Shown here: piece after piece, positions 1 to 39,905 of the stretch
How positions within the stretch are numbered: the first letter of the stretch is position 1
Layout: the number at the start of each line of letters is the position of its first letter
NCBI GenBank assembly: GCA_016801845.1
Contig: CM028928.1
Span: 12,196,827-12,260,826 of the forward strand
Direction: 5' to 3'
From: Polydactylus sextarius
Lineage: Eukaryota; Chordata; Actinopteri; Polynemidae
DNA: 64,000 nucleotides
Translations under genes and position numbers: made by a program
The notes under the pieces: generated by a model
Told to the model about the DNA's origin: nothing
The model's input: only the letters and a program-made list of their open reading frames with translations
The model's database searches: none

Positions 1-1292
1 TATTTTTTCAATCATCGTTAGTGACTTATGTAACACTGCAGAGCTCGAGTACCTCCATCTTAAATTTCTCAGTACTCTTACCACTAAGCACCGCCACTTC
101 CCAATGAATATAAATTGTCAAGATGAAGTATTTTAGGTGTTTTGTCATGCACAACCTGAAAATGCTGAGCTGTGGTTCAGGTACAGTACGTGCTTGGTGG
201 AAAGCTGTTGTATAATAGCTGAAATATACAAGCTTATTTCTCCAAACACATCTATCCATATGGTCAGATATGATCATGATCAAATATCATTATCATACCT
301 TCACGCCATCAACAGGCATGGCCAGACTTTATGTTTTCAGGTTTAATGTCCATCCCTTTCTTGTTAATATGATATTTAAAGACAGTCATAAAGAAATCCT
401 CTCAAATGTAGCAAATTCTCACTTGTACTCCAGGATTAACTGATTAGTTTTTTTCAAAGAACATGATTTTTGGCCATATGTCCTGAATTTAAGCACTAAT
501 TACCTCTAACTGGACTAGTTGGCAGAGGTACACAGTCTCAAAGTGGTAATTCTGATAAATATCTTGGATTAGTACAAAATTGTTACCTTTTGTGCAGGAC
601 TTCAGCTTTATTTTAATTCCAGCTCAAGCTGTGGCGTAAATTATATTAAAATTGTTCAATGCCCTTTCTGTGCACAGGGTGTAACAAAAGCTGCCGCGCT
701 AGCCTCTATAGTTGAATGGACAAATTAGAGCACCATTTGACAGGTCTTCCATTAACAAAAATAGAGGATAATGATCTCAGAGGGCGATCACGGGCTGAAA
801 GGTGTCAACAAAATACGGTCAGATTTGAAAATGTGGCAGTTTTTCCTCTCAAAAACTCTGTCAAGATAAGTGTCTGAAAGATAATCCTCGTATACACTCT
901 GTGATTTCATGCAAGACAGGGTGTACTGTAGAAGAGGAGGCTGCTCCTCCGGCGGTGCCAAGTGATAAGTGCTATTGACGTGTAGATCCCAGAGGCAGTC
1001 GGTTCTTTGGGCCTCATTAGGCTTCACAGTGCCGACTGCTGACTGCCTACATGTGCCTGTAGCTTCATTGTCCATCACAAACCATACAGTACTGTTTAGT
1101 ACAACTGTCTAAACACTGGTTGTAAAGCTTATTTTATGTATGTGTATAGGACCACCTGGTTATTAGGGTTATGAATTACAGATAAATACAATAAATATAA
1201 AATACAGCATGTCTGTATAAATGGGATCAAAGTTATTGCTGTTGCTGTGTATAGCTTTTTGCCCAGTAATTAATGCAGTGGTTTATTTTCAC
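1..1292 (-). other. myo3a: myo3a intron, incomplete
   Basis: Partial intron downstream of the last motor exon visible here. I find no further exon, no recognisable transposon and no long simple repeat in it. A 96-codon minus-strand frame near 790-1078 has no recognisable motif and no partner splice sites. Confidence 0.6.
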
Positions 1293-26554
<25,262 letters not shown>

Positions 26555-27876
26555 CTTCAGGAGAGATCTCCTTTGAAAGAATAAAGAAAAAAAAAAAAGA
26601 CAAGAAAGGAGTCACTGTTAGAAAAGGAAGGTGGCAGCTGGGAGAGAACATTGCACTGTAGGTGGCAGCTGGTGGGCTTTTACTGTTATTAATCCATGTG
26701 AGAACCTTGTTAACATATTAGTGAAGATCTCAGCTGAGGAAGATTTAAAGTCCAGCATGGATATATACAGAAATACACAGAAATATACTAATAAAGCAAT
26801 AGAATAGGTACTTTTTGAGGTACAAGCTAATGGAAATGGAATTTCAATAAGTTTTGTTTATCTGACTGAAGTGTAGCAACACTTAGTTGTATTATAGTTG
26901 TATTATGTAGTGGAATTAATTGGATCTAAGTCAGATCCAGGTAAGAAATCCTAAGTAAGAGAAAGACTTTCCCATTTCAAAGGCTGGTTTTGAGCTGTGA
27001 CAGAGTGTAACGTAATGTTGAATTATTCTTGTGCAACAAAATAAACTTTTCAACTTCAGACTTCCAGCAAAGTCTTTACCTAATTATCTGTAATTCAAAA
27101 GACTGGGTGTGTATTCTAGTTATTTGTGTGGCTGACGCTACATTATTAGGTAGGAATTAACAGACTGTAGCTACATGACTTTTTGTATTAGGACTGAGTC
27201 ATGATGAAATAAAAGGTTTATTTTTCAGAAACGTAAAAGGCTTAATTATCACTGCTGCAGATGATATTATTAGGAAAAGGCAGAGCCTTAGCGCAGTCAC
27301 TGTTAAAATCTAAAATGATTATGGCATTCGGTAATCACAGGCTTTCTGTAATTTCATAGTTTAGTGTTTAAACCTAGAAAATTGTCATTCTAAAAACTGG
27401 GACTGGTGCTAAATTGGGCTTGTAAATCAGAATTTGATCGTTGACGACTGCAGAACTGTTTGTTTTGCTTTCATATGCCTCTTGATCTCTTGTTTAAACT
27501 CTAAGAGGACTGCGCGTTTCCTAGTTTCAGAGCCAATCAAAGCAGTCTCAGTTTCTCAATTTCTTAATTTTTTCACAGTCAGCCTATTTTCATTTGTAAC
27601 ATTCATCAAAGGTGATAACATATATATTCTGGTACTAAATGTAGTAATTGCAAAAACAGGAATGTGTCCTTTAAAGGAAAAGTGCAGGGTAAATTTCTCA
27701 GAGAAAATCATATAAACATTAGGAGGAAAACTCTTGAATCCAACATAACCAAACCTTTCATAAACACATCAAACTTACAGGACTGTTTCTGCCTTAAATA
27801 AGAAATATCACCAACATCAGCAAATCCACCACAAATAAACCACAAATAAAAGCAGAATGAATTAAAACAAACTTAC

Positions 27877-27900
27877 ATTGTTCTCTAAGAGAAGATGCAG
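27877..27900 (-). other. myo3a: Candidate 3' end of a non-coding first exon of myo3a
   Basis: A strong donor, ACAAT then gtaagtttg on the minus strand, lies about 1.3 kb upstream of the acceptor in front of the start exon. It could be the splice donor of the 5'UTR exon that the acceptor at 26,571 implies. The exon's 5' end and promoter cannot be placed. This is inference from splice signals alone. Confidence 0.3.
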
Positions 27901-29395
27901 GACATTTTTTCAAAAATGTTTAATCCATTTCTGTGCAAAAGGTTAGCATGGTGGCAGTGGCCGGCTAGGCTGGCCTTGTGGCAGTAAGTGTGACCCACAG
28001 AGGAGGAGCTAACATGAGCTAATCTTACTAGCAATTCCTCTGCTCAACGCCTGCCGTTGGAAACCATCTCCAAGTGGTAGGAGATACGCTGGGATTAGCA
28101 GGATTTAGCTGCCGTTGCAGCGTGAGCCTTTCCCCATATAGATGCCCATTCATACACACAAAGGAAAGCTGGTTAGAGGCCCTAAGTGATCCGTATGGCC
28201 CTATGATCAGTATAATGATTTAAATCTGTTTCACTGACTTATTGTTAATAAATCATTCTGGAATGAGAATCACTCTGGAATGGCAGAGCAATTAGACCAT
28301 ACATGCATCCAAATGTAGGTAACTGCACCTGTGTTTATCTAATGTACATTGTCTAAGTAAACTGCAGATGTCTTCAATAATACATCACTGGGTCTATGTG
28401 ACAACATGCTGTGACACATGAGACAGGAGGGCGAAACCTAAGGGCTCACAGTGGACACCTCCAACAGGAGCACAGACTGCAAGGAAATAACCCCTTAGAG
28501 GAGTCAGAGTGTGTGCGTGAGTGCATGGGTTTATCTAACCTCGTGTACCCTGAAGCACTGGCTGGCTGTCAGGTTTAGTTAGCTGTATATGGATGTGGCA
28601 TTAACCACAGTGTGTGTAGGAGTGCACAGATAATGAACTGTGTACGGTTTTAAATAATAAACAGTCACACTGCTGTTGTTTAAAATTAAAAAATGAGAAA
28701 TATTGATTTTTCAAAAATGAAATTGTACTTTGTTTATGTTGGAAAGAAAAGATAAATTACATTACAAAGAGCTAAGTGGAAATGTTCCCTTTGACTGAGT
28801 CATGTCCAAGCAGACGTTTGGCCACTTGAAAAAAGGACACCGACCCGGACTAATCACTGCCACCGATGAGTTTAAGTTTCGTCTTAACCTTGGCACAGGA
28901 AGACTGGTGGACAAGCCAAGTTAATCTGCCGCGCCGTATGCATCAAAGTCAAGAAGCGCAATGCTTTCACTACTCGGATGCAAATGATTGTCAGTGTGTG
29001 TTGATGCATGCAGAAAGCAAGATTGTCATGTCACAACAGCACAGAAAAGTCCTGCAAGTGCAGGTGTGGAACTGCCATCAACGTGCAAACACTTATAAAA
29101 GTATTCATTCCATAAATGCAGGATTTAGGTTTAGAAAAACTGGAAGCAACATGTGTTATGAGAGCAATTGTTATTGAAAAAGCAAAGTATCATTTAAAGT
29201 ATCATTAAACTTCAAAAACTATCATTAACTTAAAATAGATGAAATATGAAATAAATATTACATTATTCTTTACTGACCTTTCACGGATGGCGGAGGATGG
29301 CGAGGGAACAATGTGAGGGCACACACATGTATTGTATGTTAAGAATATAGTGCAGGTTTACACACACAAGCGTGCACACACATTGTATGCGCAGG

Positions 29396-29424
29396 TAACC
29401 ACACACACCCACACACACACACAC
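29396..29424. repeat. CA-rich microsatellite
   Basis: Interrupted CA/CCCA tract in the intergenic region upstream of myo3a. Confidence 0.8.
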
Positions 29425-32400
29425 ATACATGCACAAACACAGCTGCAGTGTGCTGGGCCACTCCCAAAGCTTGCAAATAAGAAACCCAAATGAGTAGCCA
29501 TATTCATATTAGTCAAGCCACATGCAAATAAAGGATGAAAAGATTTTTAGGCCTGCAAGCAAAAGGTATGCCCTAGGTTTTAGTTGTTAGCATTTGCAGC
29601 ACATTTAGCATCAAAAAAACCTTAAAGTCATCATCATACTTACTCTTTTCCTAAGTGCATTTACATGCTTGGGTATCAGTGGTAGATGGCAGCATTAGCA
29701 GGCGAGAGTAAGGATGTTGTTTCTGTGTGGCCCAGCCTCCTCTGCTATGTATTATACATCAGAAATAAGGAACACAATACTGCAAAGCATACCAAAGTTA
29801 CTGAGCTCAAGTAATTAGTTTTAGTATGAGGATGTCCAGTAGCCAGCAGCCGATGAGTCTGATACTGTCATAAATTAGCCTGGAAGAAGAGAAGCTAACA
29901 ACAGGCGAGTGCACGGCTGACAGTGAAGAGCGAGTCAGGTGTAACAGGCCATGACTGCACTGGAGCACTCACAGCATCGTTTAGCAGTGTCCCATTACAC
30001 AGGCACTGCTGGGGAAAGAGCTGTTATGGGGCTGAGCCAGAGCTGGACTGAGAGTTCAGTTCACAGACTGATGGTAACTAAAACCTGCCATGAATAAACT
30101 CAGTTAGATAGTACAAATTTGTATCAATATATAATTACCATACTCTTTTTGAGAACTAAAACTTCTGCATTTCATGCAAAAAAAAAAAAAAAAGACATTT
30201 ATTATTGCCTTATTTTAACATCTTACAATTTCACTTTTTCACGTTATTGATTTAGGAGTGTTTCGCATTATAGCAGCCATTTTTGACCATGTGCAGCATG
30301 GGACCAGTGGCCAGGTGTCTGCCAAGTTTCAATTTTGTAGCTTTTGAAGTTTTTGAGATATTAGCATGACTTAGCTGTTGCTGACACCATGTTTCTGTGA
30401 GTAGTAGCTGTTAGCATTTCTTTTACAATTTAGTGGTGAAACTGCATCAAAATTGGGTCTTGTTTGTGTTCTCACATCTTCAAATTGAGTTAATTTGGCT
30501 GTGGATTTGACCACACCATTTAACAGACATCCATCAGTCAAGAAAAAACAATACATGACATCTCAAATCAAACATGTGGGTGGTGTTGGGAATCGTCCAA
30601 ACATGGGATGTGCTAAGTCTGGTGAAGCTTCAATGAAAGATGTAGTGTAGGGAGTCAAAATTTCAAAATGTCTTTCTTTACACTTACTTTCTTTTATCAA
30701 AGTTGTTATGGAGCCTTTATGGTTTTAGAGCTAGCCATCATGTTTTCTATGTAGAAACTGAGAAACTAATCACAAAATGATTAAGTTTAAACACGTTTTA
30801 GATGGACAAAACCATCCTCCGAGAGAAGATGGCAAGGACAAATGTCATCTTTACAAGTTTTGTGCACTGAGTGGCAAAACAGAAGCAATAAAACAAGAGA
30901 ATAGCTTCTTGAATCTCCAAACAAATGACCCTGATGGTGAGCTTGCAAATACCAACAAGATAAATATAAAGAACTACAAGCTGATAGAAAAGCAGCCAGT
31001 GATTTACAAATGCAGTTTTTTTTTTTTTCTAAAGAAGCAAAACTAATCTAATCCAAGCAAATAGGATTCTCCAGTGAGAAATTGTGGCAATAAACAAGAA
31101 ATGTTGAGACCACAATGCACTGGGGGATGAATATAAGACAATAAAAACAGAAAATCAGCAAAAATAATATTCTGGAGCATCTTCATTATCTCAGAAAAGC
31201 TCCAATTACCAAAGTAGACACACCATTAATCTCCAACTGACTGAAGCTGGAACTGACCAAGAAGATGAAGATGAGATGGCGTCTAATATACAACATGAAC
31301 AGCTGAAACAAGGGTCAAGATGGACACTTATATTTGTAACCTACAATGTGAAATCCAAGAATTGAGAGATCGGTCCAAAAATGTTTACACTACTAAAACT
31401 CTACAGTTTCACACTTAAAATATACTTACTGGGAACTTATTACTCATATGGGACCCTGCTAGCATGCAAGCTGTTAGCAAATTTAATTATAACACATTCA
31501 CACAGTGAGAAACTTAAGAAACATTTGTGATCAAACAATACGTCTCCTCAGGAAGTTAAATCCATTATACTAACGACCTCTCAACACATAAAGCTGATTT
31601 CAGTTTATTGGAAAGTATTAATCTTGTGACCTTTTTTTTTTTTAAAAAAACAAAAACAAAACTCATAACTCTATAGGAAAATACTAAATGGGAATATGAC
31701 AGCATGTTTATCTTCTTGATTTTTATTTTGAGAAACTCTGTCACTTTGCTAATGGCGAGCGAAGCAGGTTATTTTTTCTCTTTTAATTGTGTCATTTATT
31801 TACATTAATAACACCTTTGATTTGACGATGCACACTTTTTCAAACTTCACGTAATTGCATCCTTTAACAACCTCGTCATGAAAAGTGAAATTTCATGCAG
31901 CTATGACTTACTCTGCAAATTATTGATTCTACTCAAACTGTCAGGAACTAATTGCTCGAGCAGTGAGGCTATTAATTTATCATACAGTCGAACAGATGGC
32001 ACAGTGATTGTTTTCTTCTCAGAGGCATGTATCCATCAGAGAGAGAAACTCTCACCGAGCACAAAATGTAAAGATTATTACATCGGTGTGTTCATCTATT
32101 AGTTTTTGCTCCAACTCAATTTAACATTGTGAATACAGAACAAAAAGTATACATACTATTATTAAACTTTATTGGTAGACTGAAAGAAAAGCCAATCGAA
32201 CATGGACTTGAAAAGGGTTTGTGTTTACCGTGTTTACCATGTCGACAAGAACACCCCCACTCCCTCATCCGCCCTTCTTGTATTCACAATGTCAGAACAA
32301 AATTCTTGAAAAACTCAAAGTTCACAAGTTTGCTGACATGTTCAGAAATGGTGAAGATCACGGAAGTTCCTTTAGTATTAGCCCCTGCGGCTTCCAGAAC

Positions 32401-32975
32401 CTAACAGCAGCGTCGGTATTACTGTTGCTTAGTAACGGTGTTCTCATGACTTAACCATTTGAACAGTGAGCAGACCATGTACATGACTGCTCATGTAGTA
32501 AACCATGACTGCACACATTGCATTTAAAGGGCATAACTATCGATCCCAAGCATTTTGAACCTTTTTTGTTGCCGTTGACTACTTCTTGAGATCAGGTATG
32601 TGATCTTAATGGCACCAACAGATAAACAAAGGACACACTAGTCTCACTATTGATGGAAAGGTGTTTTTGCTATTTCTGATATCTTAGAAAGACCAGAGAA
32701 AATAAATAAAATAAATGATGAAAGAGAGACTTTACAGTGGTAGAAAGAACAAAGAAAGATGAAAAATGTAGTATGAGATTTTAAGAGAGATTGATTTAGA
32801 AGAAGACTTCATATAAAACTGCCTACAAAATGGTTGAGAGGGTCTAATTTTTCCCTTTTTTTAAAAAGATGAGTTACAGTGGGTCTAGTGCCATGAATCC
32901 TCATTATTCATTTGTCTTTGAAGCCCCTGGTTTTACCAAAAATAAATCTGGGGCCCAGTGATGTCTTTGTCCATT

Positions 32976-33003
32976 GATGATGATGATGATGATGATAATG
33001 ATG
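32976..33003. repeat. GAT trinucleotide repeat
   Basis: About eight GAT units. Read on the minus strand they give the serine run in a 109-codon frame, which I do not accept as a gene. Confidence 0.9.
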
Positions 33004-33374
33004 ACCCCTCCCTACTGTCTCTGTCTGGGAGGGACCCTCCCTCAAGCACGTCCTCCAGGCTTGGATGACTGCTGCAGACCGACCTCATTTCCTGCTCCGC
33101 TGCTTTACAAATGACTCCTGGAGACTGAACCAAAAAGCAGCGATGGAGAGGCACTGATGGCCATAAAAGCCATATAATTAGAGAGGGCAAAGGTCCAGCA
33201 CAATGTACAGACCAGACACACCTCTGTAGCCTTTGGAGCAGTTTAAAGATGAGAAAATACAACTTACAGCTTATAACAATAGCTGTTTAAATATATTTAT
33301 ATATTTATTTTAAATATAAAATTAACTATCCTTTGTGTTAACTGCCTGTCTATGAGGGTAAAAATTGTGACCTG

Positions 33375-33520
33375 CTAAATCATCATGTTAGCATGCTACT
33401 ATTAGCTCCCATTAGCATTTAGCTCAAAGCGTAAATGTCCTCATGGAGCTGCTTGCATGGCTTGGCTGTGGATTCTCGTTTGCTTGTTAGCTGCATGCTA
33501 ACAAGTGTGATTGTTCCTCA
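33375..33520. repeat. Degenerate GTTAGC-type interspersed repeat
   Basis: Contains CATGTTAGCATGCTACTATT, CATTAGCATTTAGCTC and GTTAGCTGCATGCTAAC. The vocabulary matches the repeat fragment at 14,690-14,850, suggesting two diverged copies of one family. Confidence 0.4.
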
Positions 33521-36500
33521 TATGCTACTGATGTGATATTAATTTCTTTCTTGCACATATTTTAGAAATAGAGACATTGGGTAAATTTTTAATGAAACTG
33601 ACATTGATTTAATCAATATTGCGTTGTATATAACTTATTATTTTGAATATTTATATGCATAAATTACAATATGACATTTCCCCCCAATGCAGCAGCAGTA
33701 AAACAGTCCCTAAAGCAGTTTTATAGACAGGTCTGGGTTGTTCAAGAACTTCCCAATGAAAAACACCAGTTTAACAAAAATCCACCTCTTTTTTTGCCTT
33801 ATTCCTCATGAAATAATGGATGAGAACCCACGTGTGAAATGCTGCCAAAAGTGACGTCTTACATAAGCAGCTAATAGGCTTAATTTTGTGATAGGTAACC
33901 TACATACTGCTCTGCAGCACTGTGAGCCTCTCACACACAGATCAGCCGCTGTGAAGAATCAGAATCGTCCCCTCTGACTGACACTGTACCGACACGATAC
34001 TGTATCTCTCGTCTTATGAAACACTCTGATCAAATCATCAAATAATCCTTCTAGGGTACTGTACAGAACTGGGGGTCCTAGTAGTCTGATTAAGCACATT
34101 TCCATTCCAGAAAGCATGGAAATTAATAGAATTTAACAAATTTAAACTATTCAGTGACCTTGTAGCTCAAATAGTACTTACCTCCATAATTATTGAAAAC
34201 ACACATATAAACAATGAAACATGTCCTCATGCTGAGTCCCCCTACCTATTGCAGCTGCTTATATAACCCTTGTACCATAACCAATCTACACACACACACA
34301 CGCACACACATACATATATAACAATAATAATAATGAATAGATTTAATTACATTTAATTAACAAAATGTCTTACCTGATATTAAAGAAGCTGTTTTCAGAC
34401 ATGTTTTCAGACCCACACCGCTGACAGATAATTTGTGAAATGTTAGGATTCAGAACAGTATAAGGGGTTGAGAGCAATTATGTTGTTGAAAATGAAGTGG
34501 CACTGGAACGTCAAGCAAGTTATTCAGCTTTGTCTCTTCAAGCCCACTCATTAACTCTGCCTGCATTGTTATCACAGATATGTCTGCATTTTGTCGTAAA
34601 CTGAGGGAATTTTTTTTTTGATTCAGTCCAAATATGCTGAGCGTTCTTTGTGTGAGAGTTTTAACTAAACTGGGGTTATATGAATCTTTACGCACTGCAC
34701 GGTCATTAAATTTTGATTAAAACTGGTAGAAAATGCTGCAAAGAAAAAATTAAGGAATTAATGAGCAGCGCTTGCTGAACTTTGAGTGAACGCTTTCAGG
34801 CCAAAACAAGTTTATATTTTCATGATTTTTCAGCTCAGGCGAATACGTTTTAGAATATTTGTGGCAGTTGGTGACATACTAGTTTGAAGGACAAGCAACA
34901 ATTCATGAAGGTTGATTGATTGATAGGGGTATTGATTAACACTCTGTGTATGGGAATCAATATCAACGTTACCGTCAGTGCTGCACTGAGTGGACCCTTG
35001 TTTCCTACTTGACAATCATTGGGTTCAATCTGATTTGAATGATTTCACCAAGGTTGAAAATATATTTTTTCATCATTTCAAGTTCACATTCATGTGAATG
35101 TCTGGAATCTCCTATAAATTCAGACAGGCCACGTTGGCTGTTGTGTTGACATTTAAGTCTAAACCCCCGATTTAAATGACTTTTCTCATACGTCAGTTTT
35201 GTACACCACAACTAAAATAATTCTTACAAAACAATACAACTGTATGTCGTTTCGTTCCCTCTACTAATCATGTGGCGATACTTGAGAGTGCTCAGAGAAA
35301 TAATGGCACAGTGTCGGACACAATCAGGCGAAATCAGAGATCACTTGAAGGAGATTCGAGGAGGAACGCTCTGATTGTTGACGCCTCCGTGATGCAGATC
35401 AGCGAACGGCTGGCTGGGTCTGCAGCACCCGAGCTGACTCTGTCTGTGAAGACTGATTGAATAAGGCTACTGATGAGGCTATTGTGGTCGTAGGTACGTG
35501 GTGTGAATGCCTGACAGGCCCATGTCTGGCAAGAATGACTGGCTGCCATTGTGGCAAACCACTGGGCCGTGACTTCCCCAGCTGTGGTGTATAGCATATC
35601 AGGAGCCACATAAATGAGTATTGGGATTGTGCAGTTGATAGAAAAGATCATTAGGATATTATTGGCATGATCATATACAACCTTTTTTCGGCTGACCTGA
35701 CAGTCTTGCTCATCATAACATTACCGTGTGGAGGTTGGGTCACTTTACTGCAGCATTGGACATGATTTGTATTCACATCCATTTTCGTTTCTCTGTCATC
35801 TGCGCAGAGGACAATGCAGTGCGAATCCTGCAGTTTATTGAATATTGAAACTGCGTTAAATTTTTTTTTTTTCTTAAAAAAAGGGCTTGAGATGAAATGA
35901 AAAAAAAAATATTTGTCAGAAACAGCTGATCTAATTGTAGGCAGATTGGAGAAATTGAGCTTCACCTTGCATGTGATGTTAATGAATTTGTTGCGGGTTT
36001 TGAGATACAAATCGGATGAATGACAACATATTTTTAGCAGCATTTGATAAATAAGAATTAAATTCTCCTCTAGATTTATGCAAATGTGCAAGGGTTTCTT
36101 TGAGATGTGTATCCTAAACTGTGCAAACGTTGACCTGCATCAGAGAAATGACATTCACGTTGTGGATACCTATTTGTGTCATTAACTGCTCTGTTTACGC
36201 TGAAGAAATTTAAAATCCAATTTTATTTCAGTTAATTGTTTCTTAATGAATGTATAAACCTGACAAAATCAACAAAATATAAGGCTGCGGCTAACACGAG
36301 CCATGGAGATTCCACAGACCAACATTGCCATCTCCAGATCGACGTCGCCAACGAGACAAAAAAAAAAATGTAAGTAAATAATTACACTGAAAACATCAAG
36401 TGGCCTACAACAAGCAGTTTTTTTTTACCATCTCTGCCCACGCCAGCCTACATGAGTACAAACAGCAGGGTTCATGACATAACGCTGAGTAGTCTCTGAA

Positions 36501-36681
36501 GTGACTCATACTCAAGAGTTTGAGTTTGTCCTCTTTCCCCCTGTGTGACGAAGAGTTGTATAACTTTGTGATGCAAATGTGCTCTGTCCACTCTCCTGTA
36601 CTCATTTAAACTGCTGTGATTTCATCAGCATGTTTGTCTGATTCTGTTTTCTAGTAGTTTTTACCTGCTACCAAAACTATA

Positions 36682-36705
36682 TTTTTTTTTTTTTTTTTTT
36701 TTTTT
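36682..36705. repeat. Poly-T tract
   Basis: About 24 T residues followed by ACAGG. No SINE or LINE body was recognised on either side. Confidence 0.9.
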
Positions 36706-37818
36706 ACAGGTTTAGACCTAAAGCAATTAAACTTATATAAAACTAAGTTTGACTTTTTTGTGACCCTCTAGAGTTTTACTTTGAGTTTTTCCCCTGTCTC
36801 ATCTTATGATGTACTGCTGGGATTCCCTGATGGAGCATACAGTGAATTTAGGATTTGGCTGAATCTGCTCCTGCTCCATATGGCGACAGACATGGTTTAT
36901 CATGTTTCAGCAGTGCTGGCAGCTTTCACAGAGATAAATACACCCACCACCTCTCATGCAGTCGCCTCACAAACGGACATACAGGAGAGCGCACATTTCT
37001 TATGTCTACAGAATCTCAATACGTTTCACGCTATTGTGTAAAACAACAGGAGATGCTCTAGTGTGTGAAAACAGACAGATTCAATGGGAAACCCAGCGCT
37101 GTGTAATTAACAGCTGTTAACGTAATAGAGGTCAAATAGAAGAGACAGAAAAGCCCAGCTTTCCCTAATCTGTTAGAATCCTCCCTCAGATCAGTACTAA
37201 GATCACAGGGCGTGTGGCATGAAATCACCATCAAACTTTCAATACTTTCACTTTTTTTCCCCCTGATTAACCCAGCAAGAAAGGACCTGCAGGGGTGTGA
37301 CTGACTCATCAGAATCACACAATGCTGAAACAAATCAGGCAATAGACACCACCCCTGAGCTGATGCCTACTTTTGGTCACACTGAAACAAAATGACAAAA
37401 TCCAATACTTCTGCAGTTATCAGCAACTATTCAAAGATGTAGTGTGATTGATTTACATTTTCTGACTGAATACAGTCTTCTTCAAAGGTTTTTTTTTTTT
37501 CCTGTGTCAAAGATGTCTGCCTCGTTCTGCGTCACCAGACGAATAACCAATAGGATTGGAGGGTGTGCATGGGGTTCCTTCAAGCTGTCAACTTGCGTAT
37601 TCTTCTACGTCATATACCATCATCTCCTCTGTGTCTAAGTGATACAATCATGATAGCTGCACCAAAATACTGATGGGTGGAGAGAAAATGTCCATGTTTT
37701 CAGACCGATGCCTGTGCTGCTCTGTAGATTGATTTTTTTAATTTATTTCATATTGTTGAAATATAATAAATTCATTGTACTACCACATAATACACACAAT
37801 GTACAGTTGGTCAGATTT

Positions 37819-37842
37819 AAAAAAAAAAAAAAAAAAAAAAAA
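37819..37842. repeat. Poly-A tract
   Basis: About 24 A residues. A second A-run lies at 38,093-38,110. No retroelement body was recognised between or next to them. Confidence 0.9.
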
Positions 37843-39769
37843 CAACCTCTAAGAGCCCACAGCATACATCCATTTATCATTTTGTACTCTTTCCTCTCCC
37901 GTGAGACACCCCACAGTGAGGACACCCTGGAGGGTACAAACCAAAAACCAGTCAGTGCCTCTGACCCTGAAAATAGAGGTCGTAACAGCTTTACATATTT
38001 CCCTCAGTGCGAAGACACGAGGTCGTGGAGGTGCTGTACACAGAAATAGATCAGCTGTAGCGAAGCCGCTCGGCCTTTTAGCACGATCGGAATAAAAAAA
38101 AAAAAAAAAAGAAAAGAAGAAGAGATCAGATTTGATCACGGTGTCGTCGACGTGCAGCCATCTTGTTTTCTCCAGAGGGTAAAAATCACACTCAAAACAA
38201 ATCATGACTATGGCAGCTCAGTGCCCCCCCCCCCAAATCCCACTTCCTATCACAGGGTCCCGTTTGCTGGATTTTCCCCCCAGAATACATCACGCCAACC
38301 CTGACCCTCCCCTCTGTGCTTTTAAGCTTTGCAAGACTATTATCCAGCAGCCCCCAGTAAGTTCTTATCAGCTGCAGCCAGATGGAGAGCGCACCAGCAA
38401 TACCTCAAGACTTGTTGATCGGGCAGCGCTGGCAGAAAGGATGTCATTGTCGAGAGATTAGCATCTTCGCTTTTTTTCGCTCTTTCTGTTTTAGAATTGC
38501 AAAGAGAAGACTCATTAATGACTATTATTTCCTTTGCTGGATTTATTTCTCAGTTTGGACAGCTCAGCTTGAAAGCAGGTTAAAAGAACTGACATAGCAA
38601 ACATGGCTGTTTTCACTGAGAAGATTTGTTTATGGATGTTTCTGTGCATGTCTACAGCCTACTGTGCATATTTAAAAGCTGCAGTAAAGCTCAGCCGTCT
38701 CTGTGGTAGAAGCTTATCACTTATCACACATCAGACAAAGACAGACTGTGTATTGCATGATGTGTGTGACCACAAACAATAGAACACGGCAAGAGTGTGT
38801 ACTGGATACAACACTGTCCTCTAGTGCCTCTCATCACTCGCAGCTCCGTGGTGTGCTACACTGTAGCAACTCCGCTGTTATCCAGTTGTAATGCAGCGAG
38901 TAAACCACAGGATTAGATTGTGGCCGCAAGAAAATATGCGAAAATATCCCACGTCATGTTTTCTCTCCCTAATAAGAGCCTGAAGATGAGACAATTATGA
39001 TGCGTTGTTGACTGCTCCACCAGCCATCTCATGTCACTGCAGAAAAAGGACAAGAATAGCCATCCACCAGTGCGCAGGCTCCGGGCCCCACCTCAATTCT
39101 ACCACAGGGGGAAATACCCATAATGCACCACTTGATGCTTTTGTATTGAACTGGCATCGCATTGGTGCTCTGACCCACTTTTTCCAGCAGCGAGCAGGTT
39201 ATTTTGAGATTTCATTAGCGGGAAGACCAAGGGCGAACAAAAGGTGAGGAGTCTCACAAACACATACACCAAGACCAACTGTCTGCTCATTGTTTTTAGG
39301 GGGTGAGGTTATTCAAATTTGTCCAATCACCTGTCACAAGCCTGTAAGAAAATGTTCAAGAGGGGGCGTCTAAACATGACAAACTGTAATGACGGCTGGT
39401 GTGTCAGTTTCTATAGCCGAGAAGATGTCGAGGAATGTGTCAGCAAGTTTAAAGCTCGATCTTTTCTCTGCTGCTGTTTTGAACAGCGGACACACCCTGC
39501 AGACTGACTGCAGAAAAAATCCACTGCTTGGATTGATCTGACAGAGGTACAGCACTAAACTGGGATTTATCTGCAATTAAAATAAAAAAAACTAATGCAC
39601 ATCTAAACCCTTAATGCAGATAGAAATGTCTAATTCATTTTAAGGTATTAAAAAATACAGTGTTTGTTTTTTTTTTAGTCCCAGGTGACTACAGCAATAA
39701 AATGTAATTAAAAATATTAGATTCCATTAAATTCGACATGTGCGACCTTTTAAAGAAATGATTTGGCAT

Positions 39770-39905
39770 TTAGAAAAACAAGTATTTAATTCCTTGTTTA
39801 TATCAAGTGTAAATAAGGAAATTAATACAACTGCTAGCTGCCTGTTAGCTTAGCACAGCTCAAAGATAGGGCAAGGTAGCAACTAGCAGCTAGCATGTTG
39901 CTCTA
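39770..39905. repeat. Degenerate teleost interspersed repeat
   Basis: The run GTTAGCTTAGCACAGCTCAA, then GCAACTAGCAGCTAGC, resembles a well-known fish repeat with repeated 'gttagcttagc' followed by an 'aaagactggaaac' body. This copy is diverged. The class is not assigned. Confidence 0.4.

Noticed and set aside
32933..33262. 109-codon minus frame with an acceptor-like TTTTTGGTTCAG and a serine run
   Set aside because: The serine run is a translated GAT repeat, no motif is recognisable and no partner exon was found. Left as a curiosity only.
35334..35651. 105-codon minus frame (IFSINCTIPILIYVAPDML...)
   Set aside because: No family resemblance, no splice partners, and an antiparallel plus frame overlaps it. 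Length is within chance for this much sequence.
35651..36091. 146-codon minus frame
   Set aside because: Very AT-rich, biased to Lys/Asn/Ile/Phe, includes a poly-Lys from an A-run; composition suggests chance.
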